Positions 1 to 10,465 of a stretch of 64,000 nucleotides of DNA are shown here, piece after piece. Position 1 is the stretch's first letter. Each line of letters opens with the position of its first letter. The DNA is from Cryptomeria japonica (taxonomy: Eukaryota > Streptophyta > Pinopsida > Cupressales > Cupressaceae), in contig NC_081412.1 in assembly GCF_030272615.1 (NCBI RefSeq), positions 479,287,157-479,351,156 on the forward strand, read 5' to 3'. The position numbers and the translations under genes were made by a program. Under the pieces are notes generated by a model. It was not told the origin of the DNA. It made no database searches and saw only the letters and a list, made by a program, of their open reading frames with translations.

Positions 1-490
1 AAAGAAAATGCAGACTACTGTTAGCGCCTAACAAGTTTCAGACATATTAACAGAGCAGACAGTTGCACTAAATAGATAGAAAAGTGCCAAAAATCTGGAT
101 TTCTGATTGTCTAGATAGACAAGAGCATACTCTCATATTTTCACACTTTCTTGCGGTCAGAGCATACAGTCGCGCTAAACAGAATAGAAAAGTGCCAAAG
201 GTCCAGATTTCTGATTGTCTATATAGACAAGAGCATACTCTCCTACTTTCACACAGATTATAAATAAATAGAATAGATAACAGAGTTGTCGTGCTGAAAT
301 AGAAACAGAAACAAAAAATAAACAGAAACAGAAAAGTAAAAGAATAAGGAGGAGCTGTCGCGCAGAAATGTAGAGCCGCTATTCTGGAACCTGCATAAAA
401 GATAATTTTTTTTTTTTTGCAACCGCGCTATTCTGGAACTTGCGTCTCACAACTCACAAATTTTTTTAAAAAAAAACATTAGTTCTTAGG
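1..490 (-). other. E1 untranslated leader (partial)
   Basis: This is the stretch just inside the 5' LTR of a minus-strand LTR retroelement, following its primer-binding site. I see no ORF in it. It is AT-rich with poly-T and poly-A runs and contains a tandem duplication at 54-254. The rest of the element lies to the left of the window. The assignment rests on the adjacent LTR and PBS, so the class of element is unknown. Confidence 0.5.
54..254. repeat. tandem duplication, period about 107 bp
   Basis: Two head-to-tail copies start at 54 and 161. Both contain 'gaaaagtgcca', then 'gatttctgattgtct', then 'agacaagagcatactctc', and both end near 'ttcacac'. The copies differ at about one position in ten by eye. 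They lie in the leader of E1. Short repeats in retroelement leaders are common; no function is implied. Confidence 0.8.
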
Positions 491-515
491 GACGTGGGTC
501 CCATCGGGCGTGCCA
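491..515 (-). other. primer-binding site of E1
   Basis: On the minus strand this reads TGGCACGCCCGATGGGAC and continues. It begins with TGG, as expected for a site that pairs with a tRNA 3' CCA end. It lies three bases inside the LTR boundary at 519. It is clearly not the initiator-Met type used by the other elements here. I could not assign the primer tRNA from memory. Confidence 0.6.
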
Positions 516-518
516 AAA

Positions 519-1620
519 TGAAGAGGGGAAAACAGATTAGAAGGTTAAATGATCAAAACATAACAAAATAAACCTGCAAAATGCTTAAATAGCATGAAAA
601 GACCATTTTACCTTGCTATTTTACCTTCTCCTTCAGATTGAGCTTGATGAAGTGAAGGCGCCCCTTGATAATGCTCCACTTGATGTGCTCCTTTGATTGC
701 TGGATGAGGATGGCTCTCCAATGATGTGCACAACATGAAAGGGATTTCAGGAAGATGATAAGGATGAAAATGATGAAGCTGGCAAGATGATTTCCTGGGC
801 TCAAAAGGGCAGCATAAGCTTACTGGATTTCGAGATGTTCAAATGAAGGGATGGAGCCATTTTATTTATAGGAAGAGGAGAGAAAAACGGATGGCTAGGA
901 TGGATTCGAGATGAAGGGCTAAGATTTACTTGTGAGTTCACACAAGGTCCAAGAGAGGGTGTGGAGACCAAGAAATATGCCTTAAAGGCATTTCGTATCT
1001 CCACACTCCACAAGGTGCATTAGAGGAATTAAAATTTTTCCAAAAAAGGATATCATGGGGATTGGAGGAATAAAAAAAGAATTAAAAATTCCTTGGGAGA
1101 GTGGATGCTTGAAGGAATATGAGATTTCGAAAATCTTACATTCACCTAGGAAAAGAGTATTTAAAAGCAAGGAGTTGACTTTGTGGCTAATCATGCTGAT
1201 TAGCCATTAACGATTCATTAAGAGGGGGATTAGAGGAAATGTTAGGTGGGATTAGGATAATTTGACTAGGAGAGAGAATGAGTGGAGGGAATAAAAAATT
1301 AGAAGAATAATGTTAAGTGAGTTTAGGGAGTTTCTAGAAGAATTTATTAGGTTAATGATGAATTAAGAAGATGATTTGTAGGAATCATGTAGGTTAATTA
1401 ATTAATTGAAATTAATTAGCTAAGAGGAAGATTTGTGAGGATTTGATTTTTTAGAAGAATAAAGAAAGAGATTGATTTATTAAATAAATCAATCACATGC
1501 TATAGTGACAATATTAATTATATTTAATTAATATTGAGGAGAATTTCAATTAGCATAATTAATTAATTAATTATGTGAGACATTAAAAATAATTAAAATA
1601 ATTATTTTTAAGTGTCTACA
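519..1620 (-). mobile_element. E1 5' LTR (about 1.1 kb, minus strand)
   Basis: On the plus strand the segment starts TGAAGAGGGG and ends TGTCTACA, giving TG...CA ends. It is directly followed on the inside by a PBS-like sequence. It carries a TATA-like box on the minus strand at 863-870. The outer half (about 1370-1620) is rich in TTAATTAA-type palindromes. Its outer end falls inside a decayed ORF that starts again at 1622, so E1 appears to have inserted into that ORF. Only one LTR is in the window, so the TSD cannot be checked. Confidence 0.6.
863..870 (-). promoter_or_regulatory. TATA-like box in E1 LTR
   Basis: The minus strand reads TATAAATA, the plant TATA consensus, about two thirds of the way through the LTR in its transcription direction. 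Transcription would run toward lower coordinates, through the PBS. Motif match only. Confidence 0.4.
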
Positions 1621-1621
1621 C

Positions 1622-4440
1622 CTGCAAACAAAGACCATATGTGATGCTTCTGGGCAACCCTTGTTTCCAATAACCAAAGATTATGTTTCTAGGTTATTTG
1701 ACTTAGACATCACATATGACAAGCCAATTGACTCAGTTTGTTTGGACAATGAATACTATAGATTGGAAGATGTATATAAAGGGTGGAGGTTGCTAGTTCA
1801 TAGACCCAAAAGGGAGTACGAGCTCCAAATATTTGAAAGCAATGAGAAACCCTCGTTTGATGTAGACCTATTTACATAATACTTTAAGTGTACTTATTAC
1901 TCAATTTGCCATGTTTTGGGTATGGAGGCTAAACCTCTCATGGATATTGCACCAATGGTGTTGGCTACGAATATTCAGAAACTTGATGCTCGCCCTTTCA
2001 ACTATGTCTCATATATAGGAGATAGAATTGATCACAGTTTGGGGTTTATCAAGAACAATCTGAAAGAAATTTATTTTAAACATTATTCTTTGCTTATGCA
2101 CATGCTACTGTATTTTGGTCAAATAATGAGCTTGTGGACAAGTGACTTAAGAGTGATGGAATATGATAGTAATGGTATAAAAAATCCAGTATAGATGTGG
2201 ACACCTATATGGGATAGCAAATTCCCATGGGCTTGATACTTATATTTTGAAGAACACTTTGTTCAACCATTGCTTAAAATTTTAGGACACCCATGTCAAC
2301 ATACATTCACTTTGGAGATCAAAAAATTTCTTACACCAAAAGAATATGATGAAAGACAGATTGTAAATCATAACTTGGGGGATTGGTATGCTTTCAAGGA
2401 TTACACAAAGATAAAGACTTATGGATTCAAAGGTATTCATCTCTTGCTTCCTAGGATGGTGCCAAACAAGATTACCTATTTGGAAATTGTAAGTCAATTG
2501 GTTGCATCAAGTTTATGCACTTAGGCTCACATGGAAAACAATCTCTTATACCAGGAGCACTGTGTTTTGGAGAATTTACAATATTTTCGACCAAAGGATA
2601 TGATCTCATTGAGTCTAAGCTTTCCTATTATGGTTTATCACATGGAGAACCTCAGAAAAATTTTGATCCTGGAGGTTTCATCAGCCAAAGCTAAACAATC
2701 ACAAAGATTACACTCTTATGAGCATGTGTCATTGGAATAAGATGATCTTATTAGGAATGTGAATGAATTATCAGCCTTAGAGAAATTGGAGGCATATGAC
2801 AAGATTACCAAAGATGAAGAATGGAGAAGAAACCATAATTTTCCTAGTCGTGTCAATTTCTAGGACGTTCAGGATCCTATTGAATAAATAAAGAAAATGA
2901 TTGTTCACATGGATGAGGTGATTGAAGGAGTTCCATTCTACATTTTCACAAAAGGGTCCCAAGGACCTAAGCGAGATATTATTAGGGCTATGACCCCCCT
3001 CATGCAGTTGTCACCATAATTTACAACCAATTTGTATGATGATATTGAAGAAATGCCAGATAGAGACATAGGTCATACTCTGGGAACAATTCTAGATACT
3101 CATAAAGATAGGATGATTATAGAAGATCAACCTTAGATTGATGAAAATGATGATATGCGATAATTGGTTGGTAAAAAATTTATTGCAGATAATGAATTTA
3201 TCCATACCTATGAGTTTAGAACATTTTTGTACAATTACAAGGGGAAATTGCTAAGCCAAAGCGTAGATGCAATCACTACAAATAATGAGAATGATTTGCT
3301 ACAGAAGGTCCAGGATGATGTGGATAAAGAGATGAGTAATATGACCCCTGCAAGCGGAAGACAACTTCTATAGGAGGAAGGGATTGTTATCATTCCTGGA
3401 TGGGATATGAGTTCCTCAATAGTTTTTGATAGTTTTGTAAAAAAACAAAACACAAAGAAAAGGATGTTGCCTGAAGATGTGGATCGGATTTACTCTGGCC
3501 TAGGATTTGATCCTAATCAAAAGGCCTTATTACAATGGGCCCTATATCTGAAGGACAAGATGCCCACTCTTGTAGATACTGATAATTTTTTTGGTCGCAT
3601 ATTGGTATAGAGGGCTGGGGAAACAAACCCTTTGGTATCTACTGATCTGAATATAAATATTGTATAATTTAACAAGGCATAGATAAAACATCTTGTAAAG
3701 GAAAGGGGCACTTATAAAGCCAAATATGAAAGATTCAAAGAATTAAGATTACAAAGTGAAGAAAGGATAAAATCAATTGTTGAAAAAGGGGAATTCTCAT
3801 TTCAGCATGAGCAGGAAGTTGTCCAGGCATTAGAAGAAATAAATTATTAGAGATACACGAGAGAGAAGATCGAAAGGAAGATTAAGGAGAGAAATCAACA
3901 AGAAAATAAAATTATATACAATATGATGGCATAATTGGTCACCCACTGGTTTAATGAAATGATGTATTACTCTAATGATTATTGGAGTACATATGTAGGT
4001 ACTTTCAGAGCTCACAAATAACAAATCAAAATTGCAGATAGGATTAAAGAATAGGTCAATGAACTTAAGCTCAAAGATCCTACTCCTTTTGAAGACTCAA
4101 AGGGAATTAAGAGGTTTTCTCTAACCATCGGGAATACCTAGAGGAGCTCGTGGAAGATATAGACCTCCTAGATAAAGAAGATACAAAAAGTCTCCCTACT
4201 ATTCTCAATGGTGATGATAGTTCACTCATTCCACGTGAACAATGGAAGGAGACATTGACAAAAGAACTCCCCAAAGCATTAGAAGACATCAATGATGAAT
4301 AACAGGTGCTTGATAATATGAAGATCATTATGAACCAGATATACATGAAGGAGTACATCATGACATACTTTGTCTTGAATATTGAAACCTATAAGGAACA
4401 GGGTTATATTGAGAATTTAGGAGTTAATCTATTTTTATTA
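1622..4440 (+). pseudogene. decayed unidentified ORF, about 930 codons
   Basis: One reading frame stays open in the sense of amino-acid content from 1622 to about 4125, then continues in another frame to about 4440 (frameshift near 4110-4140, resuming as REYLEELVEDIDLLDKED). It is broken by about 18 in-frame stops before the shift: 9 TAG, 8 TAA and 1 TGA by my reading. Most fit a former CAG or CAA. Blocks read well, for example FPITKDYVSRLFDLD, LEDVYKGWRLLVHRP, RPFNYVSYIGDRIDHSLGF and HYSLLMHMLLYFGQ. The C-terminal third is highly charged and probably helical. I see no RT, integrase, protease or zinc-knuckle motif. The N-terminus is missing because E1 interrupts it at 1620. The repetitive setting suggests an ORF carried by a mobile element rather than a single-copy gene, but the family is unknown to me. 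Confidence 0.55.
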
Positions 4441-5150
4441 AAAGAAAATTAAAAGACTTGTAAGGCTAAGTAAGTCGTGTAGTTAAGTTGTGTTCTTTTA
4501 CCAAAATACATGTTTTTTCGGATTAATTGACTACTCCTTATAAAAAGGGGAGATCATTTATCTTTGATGATATCATGAAAAACTTCTATATACTTGCTAT
4601 CTATAAAATTTTGCCTTCTCTTTGTACTGTACATGAGATATTGTTGAATCCCTTTACTATTCTATGTGGCTTATATTTTGATTATAGTAATCAAAGGCTG
4701 CTCAAACATTTCTATACATTATGGTTATCTTATTATTTCAATTTACCATATCAAGGATATTGTGGATTGATCAAATAATTCTTTGTTTTTGGATGATTGT
4801 TGTGTTTGGTTCTTTTAAGGAAAGATTAAATACATGCAAAATAATCATTGTAATAGAGATAAATCATCAAGTATAACAAATTGAATAGTTGACAAACTCA
4901 TACTAGGTGTGAGATTAAAAATTATCTAATAAGGAAAACATTATTAGGAATCTACCTAACACTGTACCCAATAGAGGAAAGACACCGATCTCTTTTTAGA
5001 ACCTTAAAGCTCATTACATTCTATAACTGTTTTACTTTTTGTGTATATTTTACTTAGAAGGCCAAAAGAACATATCATACTATTGAAAAAATCTACTTTA
5101 TTTCATTCAAGATAAAACTACCTAGGTATTAGAAGAACCTAAAGAGTGGG
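4441..5150. other. unassigned spacer between two opposed ORFs
   Basis: AT-rich DNA between the plus-strand decayed ORF and the minus-strand ORF of E2. I find no LTR end, no copy of the E2 LTR and no coding block that I trust. The 3' LTR of E2 would be expected near here and is not visible, so a deletion or rearrangement boundary probably lies in this stretch. Confidence 0.4.
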
Positions 5151-6450
5151 GATTCAACAACCAAGTCTAGTTAATTCCATTAGTTGGCCTAAACTGATTG
5201 TTTAACTTAACCATATAATTTGGCCTATTCTTAAAGTCTGACAAAAAACTGCAGTTTTGAGCTCCAACAAGAGGAACCTCCTTTAGTGGAACTAGTAGTA
5301 GGGGATACCAGACCGACACTCCATATATCCAAGAAAGATCTGAAATATACATTGCATGCCCCCTCTTTGTTGTTTAAACTATTTAGATACCTAAATATTT
5401 GTCTTGCAACCAGAAAACCAAACTCCCATATCACATTTTCTTTAGCTGGAAGGGATCCCAGACAATACATGAGCAAACAAACAAGCAATGGTCCAAACCG
5501 GAAGGGGTAATTCTTCTCTTTTGACATATTAATGTTTTCCAATAGAAATTACTTCAATAATTCACACAAGTCGAATGATTTGTCTTCCATCACAAGCATA
5601 TGTGCCATATACAGAACAATTGCCAAAGTTGCACCTTCCCTTTTCCTAAAATAGATCTTATAAGAAATATCATAGGTAACATACCTTACAATAGGATTGA
5701 TGTTCTTGTTGATAATTAATGCTTATTGATCACCCTTTACGCTAGTTAGGGTTTCCACTTCTCTGTTCTTTATCAACTTCTTAGCTAGAACATTTTCATT
5801 GTCGAACAAACCAATGATAACCGAGATAATATCCTTCATGATTGGATAGGTTTTATCCAACACGATGCTATCATTCTGCACATGACTAAGGATCACTCTA
5901 ATAACCTTCGCATCATCAAGCCAAGGGAATTCAGTCCACAGATTCAGTCCTTTATGTTCTAACTCTTGGATTCTCTATCGTTCTGCACTACTCAAATTGC
6001 TTTCCATATTTCTAATATTTTCTGAGTCAAACTCATCTAAAATAATCTTTCAAAAGCTTGAAACTCCACAGTACTTGATTCTTCAATGATCATTTTGCCT
6101 TCCATGATTGTGTACTCTGCTCTCTTTCTTTGTTTCTCTTCTATTGTTCACAATACTCTCAAGCACAAATAATATGACAATGAAAAATGGATACTGATAC
6201 TTATCTTGTCGAAAATATCCTTTAGGGTTTTGCTGCCAAGAAATGTCTTGTCGATGATGCTACATAAACCTTTGATTGCTGGATAGCCTTCTCTAACTCA
6301 GTCATGCTGGATTAACGACATGATCCACTCAGATAGGGAGGAACAAAAGATTTTTCTTTAAAAGAGAAACTCCTCCTGATCCAAAGCAATATTCTCAGAT
6401 ACCAGAGGAAGAGGTGCCTACATTGGATTCTGATATATCATGCTCGCTTC
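5150..6450 (-). pseudogene. E2 second ORF, unidentified
   Basis: A decayed ORF of about 440 codons lies downstream of the zinc-knuckle region of E2 on the same strand. Readable blocks include SENIALDQEEF, SEWIMSLIQHD and YPAIKGLCSIIDKTFLG (about 6440-6200), then, after a frameshift near 6030, LWTEFPWLDDAKVIRVIL, DKTYPIMKDIISVIIGLFD, VLYMAHMLVMEDKSF and NYPFRFGPLLVCLLMYCLG (about 5960-5440). Several stops sit at likely Gln codons. It has no protease, integrase, RT or RNase H motif. The 'LDKTYPI' block reminds me of uncharacterised proteins annotated from repeats in plant genomes; that is a memory, not a search result. The hydrophobic block near 5500 could be a membrane segment or a buried helix. 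Confidence 0.5.
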
Positions 6451-6479
6451 CTTTGTTTACTTCCTTCTTTCTCCAAACC

Positions 6480-6778
6480 ATATTTTCTTTCTTCTTTGAT
6501 CCATCATTCTTCATTACATTATTCTCAGCATATTTCTCCATATTTTTATTACCTCATTGATTAGCATAATGTTCGGGTTGCGTACACTTGAAACAACTGA
6601 TAAACTTCTTTGCAAATTTTACTAGATGAGATCTAGATCTGCACTAATTAGCTTTATGACCATATCCATTGCAAGTATAACAATATCCACAAAATTTTTA
6701 ATTCACCTTATTTGGTCTAACCGGATTATGCTTCTCACTCATAACATGGTTTCTACAATAATTTTCTTTATGACCAAA
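6480..6778 (-). pseudogene. E2 gag-like ORF, 3' part (zinc knuckles)
   Basis: This continues the gag-like ORF after the CACTA insertion. The rest of a knuckle interrupted by the insertion begins GHKENYC. It is followed by a CCHC knuckle whose readable part is CYTCNGYGHKAN, with a stop at the next residue, and by a fourth, weaker one, CFKCTQPEHYAN. Retroviral-type CCHC knuckles bind nucleic acid in Gag proteins. The linker after them is charged and low in complexity (KNDGSKKKENMVWRKKEV). The frame is broken by stops at likely Gln codons. Confidence 0.6.
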
Positions 6779-7244
6779 CACTGGTACAAAAACAATAATA
6801 AATGACTATATAGACTACTAAATATTGCATATAAATGACTAATCTTAGTCACATGACCATTAGTAGTCTATTGCCGGTCATTTATAACGCGACCAAATTT
6901 ATGACTAAACCATTTTTAGTCATTTATTGGTTGTTTTGATTAACCAATTTGGTAGTATATTTAGTCTTTAATTTAGTCATTGATTGTTGTTAATTGGTCA
7001 TTTATTTAGTCATTATAATCATGTATATTTTGAATGTTAGTGGAGATATTCATTTATTTTTTTATATATGTTTCAATATATACATATGTATGTGGACCTA
7101 TGTATGCATATACATATGAATATATATTATATGTATATGTATATATTGCTCATGTTGTTTATTGGGTACAAGAACTCATAAACACAACCAAAATATTATT
7201 ATATATATATAATGATATTGATTTTAAAAAAATAAATAGAAGGG

Positions 7245-7420
7245 TGGGGAGTGCAGGCCCTTGCGGGGGTTGTTGCACCCTCCCTGCAGGGACCACAGGC
7301 CCCTTTGGGGTTGATGTAGCCTCCTTGTAGGGGTCATAGGCCCCTTTGGGGGTGTTGTGGTCACCGTAGGGGGTCGTAGACCCTCCATAGGGGTTGTGAC
7401 TTCCATAAAGGGGCACGCAA
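7245..7420. repeat. GC-rich degenerate tandem repeat in the CACTA element
   Basis: A GC-rich island in AT-rich surroundings. It is made of variants of a unit of roughly 28-34 bp built from 'ggcccctttgggg', 'ttgtaggggtcatagg' and 'ccgtagggggtcgtag'. Short ORFs run through it on both strands, as expected of a repeat without stops. It may be an internal expansion or captured foreign DNA; I cannot tell which. Confidence 0.65.
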
Positions 7421-8125
7421 TAGGGAGCTGGGGGGATTTATAGCAGCGAGGGGGGATTCATGGGTTTTCAATCCCTGCCCTTCACTCTTTACAAACAAAA
7501 AAATAAAAAATGTATATTAATATAGAATAAAAAATAAATTTTAAACAAAGATTTCAAAAAAAAATTACTAATGACTTCCAATAATGGAGGAACCCCCAAT
7601 AAACCAAGTGATGGGGGTTGGAACGCCTAAGAATACAAATGGCCACTGCTCCTTCTCTTCGCTCACCCAAATCTGTAAGAAAAAAAGACAAAATATAGTT
7701 AGATCTATGGTTATGATGAGCAAAAAAGAGAAAAAAATGAAAATCTCGATTAAAAGGAACAAGCAAGTAATAACACATTGGGATAATCTTTTAGATCTTC
7801 ATGGCTTCTTTGAAGTAGACATCCTTAAGAAACTTGCAACAATGGCTTCCATTGAGCAAATGTCTATATGAGAAAATAGGGTTAGAAATTTCTATCTTTC
7901 CATCACAATAGATGTTAGGGTTTCCATTGAAGCCCTAAGATCCAAAGGTTGAGATTAAAACAATCTAATGGATGAGATTCTTTACCCAACCCCGTTAGGG
8001 TTGTGGCTAGAAGTTTTTAAATGCGAATTATAATAATACATTAGTGATATATATAATATAAATATATTAGCGATATTAGTATATATAATATAATACATGA
8101 TGCTAAGTACCCATAACTTGGTGTA

Positions 8126-8280
<155 letters not shown>

Positions 8281-8529
8281 ATATATAATTTTTGTTCAAG
8301 CATAAATTTGATGCTTAGTTGTGTATTTTATCTGATGATCAAATTAGTCATTTATTTAGTCATTTTTATTTGTGTGACTAATTATTTAGTTGTGTTTTCT
8401 TACCCGATGACCAAATTAGTCATTTATAATTGTGTTACAAAAAATGACTAGAATTTGGTCATTTTTACTTGTCGTGACTAAAAGTTTTAGTCAGCTGGCC
8501 ATTTATTTGCCATATTTCTACTAGTGAAA

Positions 8530-9195
8530 CCTCTTGCAGCCAAAACATTGAATGCTTCTAAAACTTTTAGCCTTATGTCCATATTTATTGCATTGAAAAC
8601 AATAACCATTAAAAGATGGGCACCTTTGTGCATTGGCTTGACGAACCGGTGGTCTTCTTGCATTAGTATTCTGATTCTAGGTCTTTCTTGCATCTTCTGA
8701 TTTCTTTTCATCTTTTTCCTTAACTTCTTTGCTTTTGTGTTTGTCATTTTGATATGAACACACATCGGGCTTAAATCCAAGTCTAATCTTGTCCAAATGA
8801 GCTTTCTGCATGTTGATCAATTCTTCCAGGAGCTTACTGCTATCAAGAACCTTATTTTCTGCCTTCAACTTCTTCACTTCTTTCTCTAGATTCTCACATT
8901 CCTTAGACTTAAACTTGATTATTTCTTTAAGGGTTTTTTTCATCTTATTCTTCTCCTCAATCTTCTGCATTAGATCTTTAACAATCTCATTCACCTACTT
9001 CAGTGGATTGTTAACCTCCTTATGCCTCAATTTGAATTTTTGGATTTTCTCTCTCAACTTCTGCACACATTCATTTGCTACTTTCACATTTTATTTGACC
9101 TCCTCATTCTCTGATTCAACACTTTCCAAATCTTCAAGGGTTGTATGCAATTCTTCATCCAACTGAAATTCTCTAGTCATGCATATAGGTGCCAT
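8530..9195 (-). pseudogene. E2 gag-like ORF, 5' part (coiled coil and first knuckle)
   Basis: The first ATG after the PBS is at 9195 (MAPICMTREFQLDEEL). The next 150 or so residues are rich in Glu, Lys and Leu with coiled-coil spacing, for example LMQKIEEKNKMKKTLKEI and CENLEKEVKKLKAENKVL. A knuckle CFQCNKYGHKAKSF follows (the last Cys is Phe), then CFGCKRF, which is cut by the CACTA element. Coiled coil followed by knuckles fits a structural Gag-like protein that multimerises and binds RNA. Stops interrupt the frame in VK*NV and LK*VN, both plausible former Gln codons. No protease or pol follows, so E2 is probably non-autonomous. Confidence 0.6.
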
Positions 9196-9252
9196 GATTC
9201 AACCAACAAAGATCTCCCTCAAGTGTTTAAGTTTTTCAAGAAAGGGACCAAA

Positions 9253-9264
9253 GCTCTAATACCA
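9253..9264 (-). other. primer-binding site of E2
   Basis: The minus strand reads TGGTATTAGAGC, one change from the site complementary to plant initiator tRNA-Met (TGGTATCAGAGC). It lies two bases inside the LTR edge at 9267. Confidence 0.8.
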
Positions 9265-9266
9265 AT

Positions 9267-10465
9267 TGTTGGATTGGTTGAAGGGACCGAAATGCTGAGG
9301 GCAGGGTGAATCAGTATTCTTACCTAATAAAACTTTCTCCAAAACTAGACCTCTTATAGATGTATCAAACTTCATCAATTCAGCATATCAAACATGAAAC
9401 AACAAATGCAGAATAAACATGAAAACACAACCACAAATGGAACATCGAATTTTATATGTGGAAAACCCAAATGGGAAGAAACACAAAGAGTGTTAACTCT
9501 CAAGAGAATTTAACTAGTTATATAGTGTTTATAAGAGGGTGGCTCACTGCCAGATTACAAAAACAACTCATTGTCGAAATGTTCACTAAAAAATTACAAA
9601 GCAGCTTACTGCTGGATTGCTCACTACAACAAGAATATTTGAACTGAAGAAATTTTCATCTCCAAATTCATGAGATCGGTTCCAAGTTAACCTCAGATCA
9701 CAATTCACAACCTACAACAAATCCAGTGAAAGATCTTAGCACTACTGTCCACAAACACCTGCACTAGATCCGATGAAGGATTATTGCAACACTCTCTGCA
9801 CTCCGACTCTACACCAAATGCCTTCATTGTTTGCAAATTGAACTTCACGCTCTGTTACTTTCTTTTACATCATACTACATTCATATCATACACTTCTATA
9901 TAACCAGGAAAGCTCACACACCAAGATAATATGTCGGCCTAGCTCAACATGTTATCCAATAAAGCCTCGAATATAAACATGATAACCAAGTCAGCCTCTG
10001 GAAGATCTCTGCACACTTCCCTTTATACAATACATTCACCGATGCATATACCTTAATTACCAGAATGGGACAAGGGTCAATCGAACCCATAGATACTGGC
10101 GCATAAACAAAAAACTCCAAACATAACAACTCAAAACTCTAAAATAAAAAATCCATGCATACCATAGATATCGAACCACGAGACATGAAAATATACATTT
10201 GTCATAACAAAAATAGCTAATACCGGAACACACAACTAATATCAAGACCAAACTCAGAATTTTGAAGATAAGGATCTTCTAGGAATGACTCCAGTAGATC
10301 AACTAGATTTTACTACATCACATCCCATAACAATACCAGAACTTGCATCACCTTCTCATAGCAAAAAGTGCACACACCAACTATATACCAACTGCATATA
10401 ACTGCATATACCATCTAGACCAAATCGGATAGCTAGTTTGACATCAATGACAACCAAGTATAACA
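9267..10465 (-). mobile_element. E2 5' LTR (about 1.2 kb, minus strand)
   Basis: On the plus strand the segment starts TGTTGGATTGG and ends AAGTATAACA, giving TG...CA ends, with the PBS directly inside. The last 35 bases hold 'gacatcaatgacaacc', which is also present near the outer ends of the E3 and E5 LTRs. The block 'ggaaaacccaaatggg' (about 9460) is likewise shared by the copia LTRs in this window. No second copy of this LTR is visible in the window. Confidence 0.65.

Noticed and set aside
1622-4440. Possible recoding of TAA and TAG as glutamine
   Set aside because: The stop pattern alone would fit a ciliate-like code. But the same sequence class also has Trp-to-TAG changes and frameshifts, many Gln codons remain CAA/CAG, and the elements are otherwise ordinary plant retrotransposons. 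Deamination explains it without a new code.
4527-4778. 83-codon plus-strand frame as an exon
   Set aside because: No similarity to a known domain that I can see, no splice context, and the composition matches the AT-rich spacer.
5231-5542. 103-codon open frame with hydrophobic stretch as a small membrane protein gene
   Set aside because: It is only the last open piece of the longer decayed E2 second ORF, which continues upstream in the same frame with stops.
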